DNA of 64,000 nt. Origin: Dactylis glomerata. Its lineage: Eukaryota; Streptophyta; Magnoliopsida; Poales; Poaceae. The notes under the pieces are model-generated. The model did not search any database. It was not told the DNA's origin and was given only the letters and a program-made list of their open reading frames with translations. The stretch covers positions 5,801,434 through 5,865,433 of the forward strand of contig QXEO01000236.1 of NCBI GenBank assembly GCA_007115705.1, in the 5' to 3' direction. This document shows, in pieces, positions 10,850 through 20,256 of this stretch. The translations under genes were made by a program, and so were the position numbers. The number at the start of each line of letters is the position of its first letter. Within the stretch, counting starts at the first letter, position 1.

Positions 10850-13800
10850 GAAAGCGAGCTCATCAGCTTCCTCCGTGAGAATCGGGATATCTTTGCATGG
10901 TCTACTTCGGACCTGCAAGGTGTGCCGAGGGAGCTGGCTGAGCACGCATTGCATGTGAGGCCCGATGCTAAGCCAGTGAAGCAGCCGCTCCGGCGGAATG
11001 CCGGCGATAGAAGGAAAGCCATATGGGAGGAAGTGGCCAGGCTCTTAGCCTCTGGCTTTATCAAGGAAGTACTTCATCCGGATTGGGTGTCTAATCCGGT
11101 TTTGGTGGAAAAGAAGAAAGACGAGCCCGCCATAGTGAAAGTATGGCGGATGTGTGTTGATTACACCAACTTGAACAAGGCATGTCCTAAAGATCCATTC
11201 CCGCTGCCTCGGATCGATCAAGTGATTGATTCCACAGCCGGATGTGAACTGTTATCATTTGTAGACGCCTATTCTGGTTTCCACCAGATCCCCTTGTTTG
11301 AGCCAGATCAAATAAAGACATCCTTTATTACCCCGTACGGGGCTTATTGCTATCTCACTATGCCGTTCGGTTTAAGAAATGCCGGCGCAACTTACCAAAG
11401 GTGTATGCAAAAGTGTTTGCACGATCAGATAGATAAAAATGTGCAGGTATATGTCGATGATATCGTCATAAAAACCAAGGAGAGCAAGACTCTCATAGAT
11501 GATCTCCGGGAAACCTTTGGGAACCTGAGGAGATTCCGGATGAAGTTGAATCCGGCTAAGTGCACCTTTGGTGTGCCGGCGGGCAAGTTGCTCGGGTTCC
11601 TTGTTTCCAGCCGGGGTATTGAGGTGAATCCCGGCAAGATTCGTGCCATAGAAAGGATGAAGCCGCCGACAGATTTGAGGGAAGTACAGAAGTTCACTGG
11701 GTGCCTCGCATCCCTGAGCCGTTTCATAAGCCGGCTGGGAGAGAAAGCCCTGCCGTTATATCAGTTGATGAAAAAGTCCGACACATTTGTCTGGACAACG
11801 CAAGCAGATGCAGCTTTCAAGGAATTGAAACAGTTGTTGTCAACAGCGCCGGTATTAGCGTCTCCGATGCCCCGGGAGCCAATGTTGCTCTATATAGCGG
11901 CAACCAACCGAGTTGTCAGTGCTGTGGTGGTAGTAGAGCGAGAGGAAGGAGGCAAAACCGTGCAGCGGCCGGTATATTATCTGAGTGAAGTCCTCTCCAC
12001 CTCAAAGCAAAATTACCCCCACTATCAGAAGATGACCTATGGTGTCTATATGGCGGCTAAGAAGCTCAAGCATTACTTCCAAGAGCATCCAATCCGGGTA
12101 GTGGCTGAGGCCCCTATCTCGGAAATTATAGGCAACAAAGATGCCAGCGGCCGGATAGCAAAATGGGCAATAGAGCTTTCACCATATACACCGCAGTACG
12201 ATAAGAGGGATACAATCAAGTCCCAGGTCTTGGCTGATTTCTTTATTGACTGGGCCGAGATACAGTATGAGCCACCATTGCCAGATGCCAATTATTGGAG
12301 GATGCATTTCGATGGGTCCAAGACAATCCATGGCTTGGGTGCCGGCATAGTTCTCAGTTCACCAAAGAATGACCAGCTGAGATACGTCCTGCAGATTCAC
12401 TTTGCAGCATCAAATAATGTGGCGGAATATGAGGCACTTGTGCATGGCCTGAAGGTGTCTAAGGACATAGGAATTCGCCGGATTATGTGCTTCGGGGATT
12501 CTGACTTAGTGATTCAGCAGTGTTCCGGCATATGGGACGCGCATGATGCTAACATGGCATCATACCGTTTCCTGGTGCAGCAGTTAAGTGGTTACTTTGA
12601 AGGTTGTGAGTTCCGGCACGTTCTCCGGGCTCAGAACGATGCAGCCGATGCATTATCCAAGCTGGGGTCTTCCCGAGATTCAATCCCACCCGGCATTTCG
12701 CTGGAGCATCTGAGGAAGCCATCGATCAAACCCTCGCCGGAGTCATCCTCCATTTATGTCCCGCCAGGTCCAGACGAAGCAGTTCCAATGGAGATAGATG
12801 CCGGAGCCAAGACGGATAACCCGGGGACTGTTTCCTCAGTCCCGGGGACTGGGCCGGCATATGCTGTTAATACAGTATTCCGGAGCAAAACTAAAGGCAA
12901 GGGTAACATGTGCCAAGAGGTTGTGCCGGTATACCCGGGGACTGCTCCGGCATACCCGGGGACTGATTCTTCAGTCCCGGGGACTTCGCAGCCCATGGAG
13001 ATCGATTATGTGTCGGTCGAAATGATGGAAATAGATCAGGCAGTGTTCACTGTCAGGGAAGTGCCCTCATGGGCACGTCCTATCATGAACTTCATGGTGG
13101 ATGGTCAAGTGCCGGCGGATGAAACCGAGGCCCGCCGGGTTATAAGGAGATCCAAAGCGTATACCATCATCAACAAAGAAATATACAAGAGAAGTACCAC
13201 CGGAGTATTGCAGAGATGTGTCGAATCTGCGGAGGGTCTGGAGATGCTCCGGGAAATTCACCAGGGGGAGTGTGGTCACCATGCTTCGTCCAGGGCATTG
13301 GTGGCAAAGGTATTCCGGCATGGCTTCTATTGGCCAACGGCACTGCAAGAGGCAGAAAACTTCGTCCGGAAATGTAATGGGTGTCAAAGATATGCCCACC
13401 AGATTCATCAGCCGGCATCTGCCCTGAAAACTATCCCAATAACCTGGCCCTTTGCTGTTTGGGGCCTGGATATGGTCGGGGCTTTTAAGCCGGCCAGAGG
13501 GAAAATGACCCATATCCTGGTCATGGTGGACAAGTTCACCAAGTGGATTGAAGTGAAGCCCATAAGCAAGTGTGATGGTCACACAGCAGTGAAATTCTTA
13601 AAGGATATAATCTTGAGATATGGTGTTCCTCATAGCATCATCACTGACAATGGGTCAAACTTTGCCCAAGGGCCATTTGCCAGATTTTGTGAGGAGGTGG
13701 GAATCCGGCTGGACGTTGCGTCGGTTGCCCACCCTTGTGCCAATGGCCAAGTAGAGAGATCGAATGGGCTAGTATTATCCGGCATAAAACCCCGGCTGAT

Positions 13801-14335
13801 AGAGCCCCTGGAGAAAACTCCGGGATGTTGGCTAGATGAGCTGCCAGCAGTGCTGTGGAGTTTAAGAACTACTCCGAATAGATCAACAGGCTACACACCA
13901 TTTTTCCTGGTGTATGGAGCAGAAGCTGTGCTTCCAACAGATGTAATACATGATGCACCAAGAATAGTGCTATATACTGAGGAAGAGGCTAAAGAAGCCA
14001 GAGAAAATGATGTTGATCTGCTAGAGGAAGCAAGGGAAATAACTCTGTCAAGAACAGCAGTATATCAGCAGAACCTCAGACGCTATCATGCGCAGAAGGT
14101 AAATCCAAGGAGATTTCAAGAGGGAGATCTAGTACTCCGGCTAAAGCAAGGAACAGAAGGCCGGCATAAGTTAACTCCTCCATGGGAGGGGCCATTCATT
14201 GTGAGCAGAGCTCTGCACAATGATGCCTATTATCTTATAGATGCGCAGGACCCCAAGAAGAATAAGGTGGACAGGTCCGGAGAAGAAACCAAGAGGCCAT
14301 GGAACATAGCTCTACTGCGCCCCTTTTACTCCTGA
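10850..14335 (+). CDS. Tat1 Pol: RT, degenerate RNase H, archaeal-type RNase H, integrase
   Basis: Replication enzymes of the element, in the same frame as gag-pro; the first ATG is at 10922. Numbering from that ATG: RT with the YVDD catalytic box at residues 177-180. An RNase H that has lost its first Asp (LYIAATN) follows. Then a second RNase H of archaeal/plant type with D464, E502 and D526 (MHFDGSK, NNVAEYEAL, FGDSDLVIQQ). A Pro-Gly-Thr repeat linker follows at about residues 620-690. Integrase comes next, with its HHCC finger starting near H780, catalytic D850, D909 and E945 (D,D-35-E), and a GPF module near residue 1090. There is no chromodomain. The dual RNase H is diagnostic of the Tat lineage. 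The reading frame is intact from 10850 to the TGA at 14333. Confidence 0.93.
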   Translation, partial: ESELISFLRENRDIFAWSTSDLQGVPRELAEHALHVRPDAKPVKQPLRRNAGDRRKAIWEEVARLLASGFIKEVLHPDWVSNPVLVEKKKDEPAIVKVWRMCVDYTNLNKACPKDPFPLPRIDQVIDSTAGCELLSFVDAYSGFHQIPLFEPDQIKTSFITPYGAYCYLTMPFGLRNAGATYQRCMQKCLHDQIDKNVQVYVDDIVIKTKESKTLIDDLRETFGNLRRFRMKLNPAKCTFGVPAGKLLGFLVSSRGIEVNPGKIRAIERMKPPTDLREVQKFTGCLASLSRFISRLGEKALPLYQLMKKSDTFVWTTQADAAFKELKQLLSTAPVLASPMPREPMLLYIAATNRVVSAVVVVEREEGGKTVQRPVYYLSEVLSTSKQNYPHYQKMTYGVYMAAKKLKHYFQEHPIRVVAEAPISEIIGNKDASGRIAKWAIELSPYTPQYDKRDTIKSQVLADFFIDWAEIQYEPPLPDANYWRMHFDGSKTIHGLGAGIVLSSPKNDQLRYVLQIHFAASNNVAEYEALVHGLKVSKDIGIRRIMCFGDSDLVIQQCSGIWDAHDANMASYRFLVQQLSGYFEGCEFRHVLRAQNDAADALSKLGSSRDSIPPGISLEHLRKPSIKPSPESSSIYVPPGPDEAVPMEIDAGAKTDNPGTVSSVPGTGPAYAVNTVFRSKTKGKGNMCQEVVPVYPGTAPAYPGTDSSVPGTSQPMEIDYVSVEMMEIDQAVFTVREVPSWARPIMNFMVDGQVPADETEARRVIRRSKAYTIINKEIYKRSTTGVLQRCVESAEGLEMLREIHQGECGHHASSRALVAKVFRHGFYWPTALQEAENFVRKCNGCQRYAHQIHQPASALKTIPITWPFAVWGLDMVGAFKPARGKMTHILVMVDKFTKWIEVKPISKCDGHTAVKFLKDIILRYGVPHSIITDNGSNFAQGPFARFCEEVGIRLDVASVAHPCANGQVERSNGLVLSGIKPRLIEPLEKTPGCWLDELPAVLWSLRTTPNRSTGYTPFFLVYGAEAVLPTDVIHDAPRIVLYTEEEAKEARENDVDLLEEAREITLSRTAVYQQNLRRYHAQKVNPRRFQEGDLVLRLKQGTEGRHKLTPPWEGPFIVSRALHNDAYYLIDAQDPKKNKVDRSGEETKRPWNIALLRPFYS
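12822..12990 (+). repeat. CCCGGGGACT repeats coding a Pro-Gly-Thr linker
   Basis: The decamer CCCGGGGACT recurs about five times in two clusters, coding YPGT/VPGT units between the second RNase H and the integrase finger. It looks like a coding minisatellite that expanded within a flexible linker. Confidence 0.7.
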
Positions 14336-14988
14336 GCAACACAATGTATGTATTTCCATATTTTCCTTTGTATGCCGGCGTGTTGTGCCGGCACAAGACT
14401 AATGAATGAAATACCGGCATCCCGAAGAAGCCGGGTAACTAGCTCCGAGGTATATTTGTTGTTTATTTACAGTTTTTTGTTATATGCCGGCTGGCTTTAT
14501 TTGAATGTTTCCTATGTCGGCCTAGTAATGTGTCGGCATCAAAGGCCACTCTTCGACTCAGCTGCTGTCCGAAACCCGGCTTCATGGCTAGCAAGAGTAG
14601 ATGCCGGAGATTGTCTACACATGGAAAACGGCTAAGGAAATACAAAGCAAGCGAACCGACATTTTCGTTAAAGCTAAAGTTAAAATTTAAAGTGTCGGAT
14701 GATTTGAAGTCTAAGTCTCAAAGTTAAAGTACTGTATGTTCGAGGAAGCAACCTTGAGACTCATACGTCGAAAGCCAATTAAGGTAGACAAGTGGCCAAG
14801 GTTGTGAAATTGAGGAAACAGGAAAACAACTCGGTGACTTAGCCAAAAGATGATCCGGCATTAGTAACAAGCAAACCAAGATAAAACTTGTTCAGGTAGC
14901 AAACCAAAGGAAATTAAACGTGTATATTACATCTGCACCCGGCATACCGGGGATCTGATAAAGCTTAAAGTGTTTTTGGTGCAAAGAT
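14336..14988. other. Convergent 3' regions between Tat1 pol and the antisense gene
   Basis: No coding sequence. The sense pol frame stops at 14335 and the antisense gene stops at 14989, so the two coding units converge here. Short GCCGGCAT-type motifs recur. I see no clear AATAAA signal on either strand. Confidence 0.6.
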
Positions 14989-15689
14989 TCAAGGGGCAGG
15001 CGCGGGGCCGCCAGCAGGTGGAGCAGTAGCAGTCGAGATGTCGGCCTTAGGTGTGCCGGACGCAGCAGATGGAATGGAGCCATCGCCTCCGCCCGGGGCA
15101 GATGCCTGTTCCGGGGCTTCAGTGTCGGCTTCCTCAGCTTCATCTTCATCTTGGCTGGAGTCGGAACCCTCAGCAGCGGCAGATGTCCCGGCATCGTCAT
15201 TCTTCTCCGGCTCGCGGATGTCCCAGACGAATTTGTCGGTGTCGGCATAGTCCACATAGCTGTGGGCCAACTCCTTGCGGCGCCGGATATGTTCCGGATC
15301 CGTGGTCCAGATGGATCCTTCGCGCACGGTGCGCAAAGTCTCCAAGTCTGCCTTTTCATACCAAGACAAGAAGTAGCTGAGGGCTTCGTCAGCTCCAACC
15401 CTCGCGCCGGAATCTCGCCACTCCCGGAGGCGAACCTTGGCAAGCTGCAGGTCGTTGCCGAGGTCAACCGGATCAGTGGGAGTCCTTTGTCCCGGCCAGA
15501 GGGCAGAGAATGCCTCCTGGGCGCCGTAGAAGAGCTCTTCAGTGTAAAGGGTCATGGCCTCCTTCCGGGACTGCAGGGCCAGCAGCTGCTCCGACATGTC
15601 CCAGTTGGGCGAGTCAACCGGAACACCCCGGTTTTCTCGGTCCAACTGCAAAGCCCTCTCAACGTCAGCGACGGAAGCGGGAAACATGC
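14989..15689 (-). CDS. Antisense gene exon 7 (C-terminal, with stop)
   Basis: Starts after acceptor TCTGCAG and runs 232 codons from the internal Met to the stop at 14989-14991. The first part is globular with many Trp/Leu/Arg residues (LREWRDSGARVGADEALSYF). It then passes into an acidic Ser/Asp/Glu stretch and a Pro/Ala/Gly tail. Confidence 0.8.
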
Positions 15690-18600
15690 CTGCAGAATAG
15701 AAACAATGTTAGCAAAAGGAAAATATGTCGGCATAGATGCTATGCCGAAAAAGATTACACTATGTCGGAAAGGATAAAAGGGGAAGGATTTGAAGCTTAC
15801 GGGCAAGGTCGGCATTCAGCTGCGCAACTGTAACCTCCCATTTGGTGGCCTGCTCCTTCAGGCTATCCAGTTCAGCGTGGGCGTTGGTAGGCATCAGTCT
15901 CGAGGTAACAAGCAGGGTCTGGGTTTTCTTCAGTAGGCCCTCCCTCTGTTCCTTTTCGTCCAGCAGCTCGGTGATCCGGCCCTTCAACTGCTCAACCTCG
16001 GCCTTGTGACCGGCATCCCGGTCGTCCAGTTGCTTGGCCACATCCACCGAGGACACACAATCCTGGTGGCGTGCCTCCAGTGCAGCCTTCTCATCTGCAA
16101 AGATTTCAGGTTAAAAGGATTTGAAGAAAGAAAACAGTGACAAAGAGTAAAGGATTTGAAGTATAAAGTAGCTATCCGGGTAACAGCAGGATCCGGCATA
16201 CCAGTAAGCTCTTTCACCCTCTTGAGAAGCTCGGTGACTTGCGCTTTGGCACCAGCTGAAGAATGTCGGCACAAGGTTACGTGTCGGCAAGAGTAAGCAT
16301 TGCAAAGTAAAGAGAGGAAAGATATCCGGCATACAGCAGTATGTCGGCAAAGATTACATTTCAGGGACAGCTCCAGCTGAAGCTTGCTGTGTGCGTCGGA
16401 AAGCTTCCGATGCTCGCACACCAAGTCATGGAACATGTTGGCCCGGGTGTTGTTCATGAGCTGCAAAAATGCCGGGATTTGAAATGTCAGCAGAGAAATT
16501 TGACATGATAATTAAAGTGAAGATTTTGTCAAGTGATCATTCTTTTAAAAGACCCGGCACAGGTGCTGCGCACCTATCCCGGCCCTCGGTGACTAGGATT
16601 TGAAGCTCGAATCGAGCTTATATCCTGGTCAAGAGGATTTGAAAGATAAATAGAGATGTGAAATTGTTAAAGACCCGGCACAGGTGCTGCGCACCTATCC
16701 CGGCCCTCGGTGACTAGGATTTGAAGCTCGAATCGAGCTTATATCCCGGTCAAGAGGATTTGAAAGATAATAGAGATGTGAAATTGTTAAAGACCCGGCA
16801 CAGGTGCTGCGCACCTATCCCGGCCCTCGGTGACTAGGATTTGAAGCTCGGATCGAGCTCATATGTCGGCAGTTAATTCAAAAGAAGCTAGCTAAAGGAC
16901 TATGAGAAAATCCCGGATGTCCATATCCCGGACAGCCGACATTTTCGGGGACTGGGGATATGTGTGTAAATAGAGAGGACTTACGTTGGTGGCAGAGGCC
17001 AACTTGTGAAGTCTTTGCTGGATGCTGAGGAGCTCGCTGGCGATCGGTATGGGCTTCGCTGCCAAGAAGTCGCTTGGGTCGCCACTGGTCTTGGCTTCGG
17101 CCAGCTTCTTGCTCCTTGAGTCCGCAGTGTCCATGTTGCTAGCGTCGTTCCACTTGATGCACTGCTCCTTAAGAGAGCCGAGGCTCTCATCACTTTTCGT
17201 CGCAAGAGGGACGAGGCCCTCGAGTTCTGGGGTGTCGAAGAAGCTTTTCCGGTACCCCGGCCGGGCTGCTGCCCTGCCAAGATGCAGGGCCAGAGCAGAG
17301 CTGGTCTGGGACGCTGCCTTGGGAGGAGCAGTTGCGGCAGATTGTGTGCCGGACTTGGCCGGCTGAATCTTCAACGTGCCGGTCCGGGCCGGGGCAGTGG
17401 ACTTGGCCGGTGCAGTGGTCTTGGCCGGTGCAGTGGTCTTGGCCGGTGCTGGGGTCTTGTCAGCTGAAGGAGTCTCAGGTGCGGGCTGTTCCGGCGCGGC
17501 CGGTGCTTCTTGGCCAGCAGGAGCGGGATCCGGAATAGTCTGGACCTCTGGCACTAAAGGGCCTTTGCCCTTGATGTCTGTGCCGGCGCTCTTGTCGCTT
17601 GCGCCGGCGTCGTGAGTTGTGCCGGCGTCGCTGGTGGGCGCGCCGGAGTCTGGGGCTTCTTGGTGGGCTCCTGTGTCCATGTGGACATCAGGAGCCGGAG
17701 GTTCCTGTTGAGCCCCCGAGTCCATGTGGACGTCGGGGGCAGAGGTATCTTGTTCCGGCGGAGGAACGTCCTTCGCCGGGGAGGTGGTCTTGTCGGGCGC
17801 AGGCGAAGATGCCGGCGCCGGTGAGGTCGTGTGACTGGCAGAGGGAATGTCGGAGGTAGCAGGGGCAGCGGGCTTGGTAACCTTCGGGTCGCCACTCAAG
17901 CCAGAAGCTTGTTCCGGCTCAAGAGGAGCACTGAAAGAGAGAAAACACCAAGTCAGTAATACAAACAAGAGATATGTCGGAGGAAATGCAAAGAAAAGGA
18001 AATTTACCCCGAGGCAACAGGCCTCTGTTTCTTCTGTTTGGGCACGCAGACCTTCTGCCTTTTCGACCTCTGAGGTATGTCGGACTGGGGCTTCACCCCT
18101 CGCTTCCGGCCGGCACGTCCGCCGGTGGAAGGAGGTCCCTGGTTCAGAGGGGCGGCGTCGATAACCACATCGTCCGGGATAGCTGAGGACGGCATTGGAA
18201 ACTCGTAAGCAATAGGTGTTTCTGGAAAGGCGTACGCAAGTGGCATCGGGTCATAGTACAGCAGGACCTCCTCGTCAGAATCAATCTCACTCCGGTCTTG
18301 AGTATAATGCCGGGATGAAGAGCCCTTACCCATGGCAGCTGCAGCACGGGTGCTCCTGGGAAGCTTATCCCAATGATCCGGATCTTCAACATCCGCAACG
18401 GTGCGGTCCGCCGCGATCTTGATCCGGGAGTTCTCCATGGTTTGGAAGCTGAATTTCTGTATAAACAGCAAAGTCAAGTATTCAGACGAGGAAATATGCC
18501 GGTGGAAGAGGTATGTCGGATCAACATGATATGTGTCGGCAAACAGGCATGTGTCGGCTTAAGTATCTATGTGCCGGACATGGACTTTATGTATCGGATA

Positions 18601-19580
18601 AGATGGTTTACCGTTGGGGCGGGCCTATCCCGGCTGTATGGTTCTAGCCCCCAGGCAAAAGTGGCCTGAGAGGACTTGCAGACATCCTTAATCCGGCGCA
18701 GAATGTCGGCCGGAGTCAGCTCGTGTGTGGAGTGCCGGGTGGGGTCCATTGGCCCGCTCATCTGGCAGATCTTGTGCGACCGGCGCTGCAGAGGGGAGAC
18801 GCGCCGGCTTATATAGCAGGCCACCAGGTCTTGAGGAGTAAGACCGGCATCCAGGAGCTCGCCCTTAACCCGGTGAAGCGCATTCACCGGCATCACCGAG
18901 TTCTTCGGGTTGTAGGTCCAGTTCGTCATAGCCAAGGGTGGCTCGTCCACAAATGGCGGCAGGTTGAGCAGATCCTCGTCGGTGGTGTTCTTGACGTAGA
19001 AGAAGCTTTTCTGCCACTTCTTGCAAGATTCCAGGAGCTCCACCTTGGGGAAGTCCGAGCCCTTTCGGGACATGATGGTGGCCGCGCCGCAGAGGGTCAT
19101 GGGGCGGTCCTTCTTTTCCTGGGCCGTCTCCGGCGGGTCGTCCTTGCTCCGGGGCGGCTCTTGGACGACTTGCTTCCGCAGTTGGAAGTACTTCGCCCAG
19201 CCTTGAGTAAGGGCCTCTATGCCGGCATAGCCCTCGCAAAAAGCAGCGAAGGCGGAGAGGATCATCACGGCATTTGCCGGGATATGATGAGGTTGCAGGT
19301 CGTAGGTGTTGAGGAAGTCCCGGAAGAAGTCCGATGCCGGCAGACCAAAGCCCCGCTCGAAGTGGGCGATGAAGACGACGCGTTCGCCAGGTTCAGGTGC
19401 CGGCACAGTCTCTCCTGCTGGTAGCCGGCATGCTACGCCCTCCGGGACTCTCCTGGTGGAGGTGACCCAGGATATGTCGGCCGGAGTAACCTCCGACCCC
19501 TCCCATCCGGAGCGTCCTTGAGCTCGGGCCGAGGTATCTTCCTCAGAGGCCGAGGTAGCCGTCATGCTTGAAGATGCCAT
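14989..19580 (-). CDS. Antisense seven-exon gene of Tat1 (gypsy-type transposon domain protein)
   Basis: Exons on the minus strand: 19580-18612, 18456-18008, 17930-16985, 16460-16358, 16255-16202, 16094-15801, 15689-14989. All six introns (155, 77, 524, 102, 107 and 111 bp) begin GT and end AG on the minus strand, and the phases join without a stop into 1171 codons. Exon 1 resembles the plant 'putative gypsy type transposon' domain (Pfam PF04195 type), with FERGFGLPASDFF and an ANAVMILSAFAAFCEGY motif. Exons 2-3 are acidic and Pro/Ala-rich with basic clusters that could be nuclear signals. Exons 4-6 look like a coiled coil. Exon 7 ends in an acidic, then Pro/Ala-rich tail. The function is unknown. 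Antisense extra ORFs are known in Tat elements. The exon model here is my inference from splice sites and frame. Confidence 0.8.
15801..16094 (-). CDS. Antisense gene exon 6 (coiled coil)
   Basis: 294 bp between acceptor TTTGCAG (16095-16096) and donor GTAAGC (15800). It is rich in Glu/Lys/Leu with heptad-like spacing (EVEQLKGRITELLDEKEQRE). Its last base joins exon 7 to give an Arg-Met junction in frame. Confidence 0.75.
16202..16255 (-). CDS. Antisense gene exon 5
   Basis: 54 bp between acceptor TTCTTCAG and donor GTATGC. The codons continue the helical segment (KAQVTELLKRVKELT), with leucines spaced as in a coiled coil. It is too short to be found as an ORF, but its phase fits both neighbours. 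Confidence 0.65.
16358..16460 (-). CDS. Antisense gene exon 4
   Basis: 103 bp between acceptor TTGCAG (16461-16462) and donor GTAATC (16357). It enters in phase 0 and leaves in phase 1. It encodes a charged, probably helical segment (NNTRANMFHDLVCEHRK). Confidence 0.7.
16550..16865. repeat. 120-bp tandem repeat inside antisense intron 3
   Basis: About 2.6 copies of a 120-121-bp unit, starting at 16550, 16671 and 16791. Each contains the hairpin AGGTGC-TGC-GCACCT. The first two also carry the near-perfect palindrome GCTCGA-A-TCGAGC, which the third copy has as GCTCGGATCGAGC. It lies wholly within the 524-bp intron 16984-16461. Confidence 0.92.
16985..17930 (-). CDS. Antisense gene exon 3 (Pro/Ala/Thr-rich linker)
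   Basis: Starts after acceptor TTTCAG (17931-17932) and ends phase 0 before a perfect GTAAGT donor (16984-16979). It contains two near-repeats with a PDVHMD core, and a 24-bp tandem repeat (about 17387-17459) coding APAKTT units. The last third (ETPEL... region) is less repetitive and helical. Confidence 0.75.
18008..18456 (-). CDS. Antisense gene exon 2
   Basis: Starts after the acceptor ACAG at 18457 and ends in phase 2 before GTAAAT at 18007. It encodes a Tyr/Pro-rich segment followed by a basic cluster (RSKRQK) that could act as a nuclear localisation signal. Confidence 0.75.
18612..19580 (-). CDS. Antisense gene exon 1 (PF04195-like domain)
   Basis: 323 codons starting at ATG 19580-19578 and ending phase 0 before GTAAAC. 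The conserved domain covers about residues 30-250. The Ser/Thr-rich start is followed by TPADISWV and CRLPAGE segments typical of this plant family. The original ORF runs 15 codons into the intron before stopping, which supports a splice there. Confidence 0.85.
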
Positions 19581-20173
19581 CTTAGTGGCCGGGATAAGGC
19601 GTGAGAGCCGGAGTCCCGTGATGTTATTCCTATCAAGGCCGGAGAAAAGAGGGAGGTTAGTCTCTCCGGCATACCACTCTCTCAGATGTTAGCAGGAATA
19701 GAAGATCTACCGAGGCAGTTAAAATAGGAAGCAAATAAGGGTAAAACTCCTAAAGATGAACACCTGCGAGCGTTGCCTAGCAATGCTAGTCGAATCAAAG
19801 GGAAAACTAGCTCTGAGACCGAGGCAGATCTGTGCAAGCGGGGCTACCGTTGCGAAGTTGTAAAAGGCGTGAAAGAGGAAGAACAGAGGGAGGTCTCACC
19901 GGAGCTTGGCCGGCGACGATGGAGCGGCGGCGAGCGTGCAGGAAGATCCAATCTCCCTGCAATGCTGCAGAGAGAAGAGGCGGCGGCGGCGGCGTCGTCA
20001 AAGGTGATGCCGTGCGTCGTCGGGCGTCGGCGTCGGCGGGGAGCAGGTCGGCTGCGACGGCGATGCTGCTCTTCGGACCGGCGGTGGAGCGCAGGAGGCA
20101 GAGTAGCAGGCGAGGAAGGCGAGGAAGACGACGATGGTGGGTGTAAAAAGATAAGTTTACCCCCGCCGCCCTG
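19581..20173 (-). promoter_or_regulatory. 5' leader of the antisense gene with probable leader intron
   Basis: Between the presumed TATA box and the exon 1 ATG. On the minus strand it is CT-rich and GCC-rich, like plant 5' leaders. A donor (CCG|GTGAGA at 19899) and an acceptor (TTGATAG, 19631-19630) would remove a 270-bp leader intron and leave a short 49-bp exon before the ATG. The GC-rich overlapping ORFs here in several frames have no recognisable protein features. Confidence 0.5.
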
Positions 20174-20179
20174 TTTATA
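20174..20179 (-). promoter_or_regulatory. TATA box of the antisense gene
   Basis: TATAAA on the minus strand (CTATAAACAGGG context), about 600 bp upstream of the exon 1 ATG, followed by a CT-rich leader. It is separate from the LTR promoter and points the opposite way. Confidence 0.6.
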
Positions 20180-20203
20180 GCGAAGAGGCAGGGTCGTAGG
20201 GAT

Positions 20204-20226
20204 CGTGGGAGTGTTCCACTCCCACG
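20204..20226. promoter_or_regulatory. 10-bp inverted repeat upstream of antisense TATA
   Basis: CGTGGGAGTG and CACTCCCACG separated by TTC form a perfect inverted repeat, 25-50 bp upstream of the antisense TATA. It could be a dimer binding site or a hairpin. Confidence 0.6.
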
Positions 20227-20244
20227 ACCGTTTCTGCGGCGAGG

Positions 20245-20256
20245 CGCCACGTGGCG
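20245..20256. promoter_or_regulatory. G-box palindrome CGCCACGTGGCG
   Basis: A perfect 12-bp palindrome containing the CACGTG G-box and an ACGTGGC ABRE-like core, about 70 bp upstream of the antisense TATA. In plant promoters this class is bound by bZIP and bHLH factors in light or abscisic-acid responses. Its use here is inferred. Confidence 0.55.

Noticed and set aside
9797..10954. 385-codon minus-strand ORF opposite the protease
   Set aside because: It is the complement of a conserved coding region and has no domain of its own.
16550..16865. CRISPR-like array
   Set aside because: The 120-bp units are joined directly without spacers, in a plant retrotransposon intron.
18723..19424. Plus-strand ORF of 233 codons opposite antisense exon 1
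   Set aside because: The minus frame carries the conserved PF04195-like motifs and splice structure, so this is a shadow.
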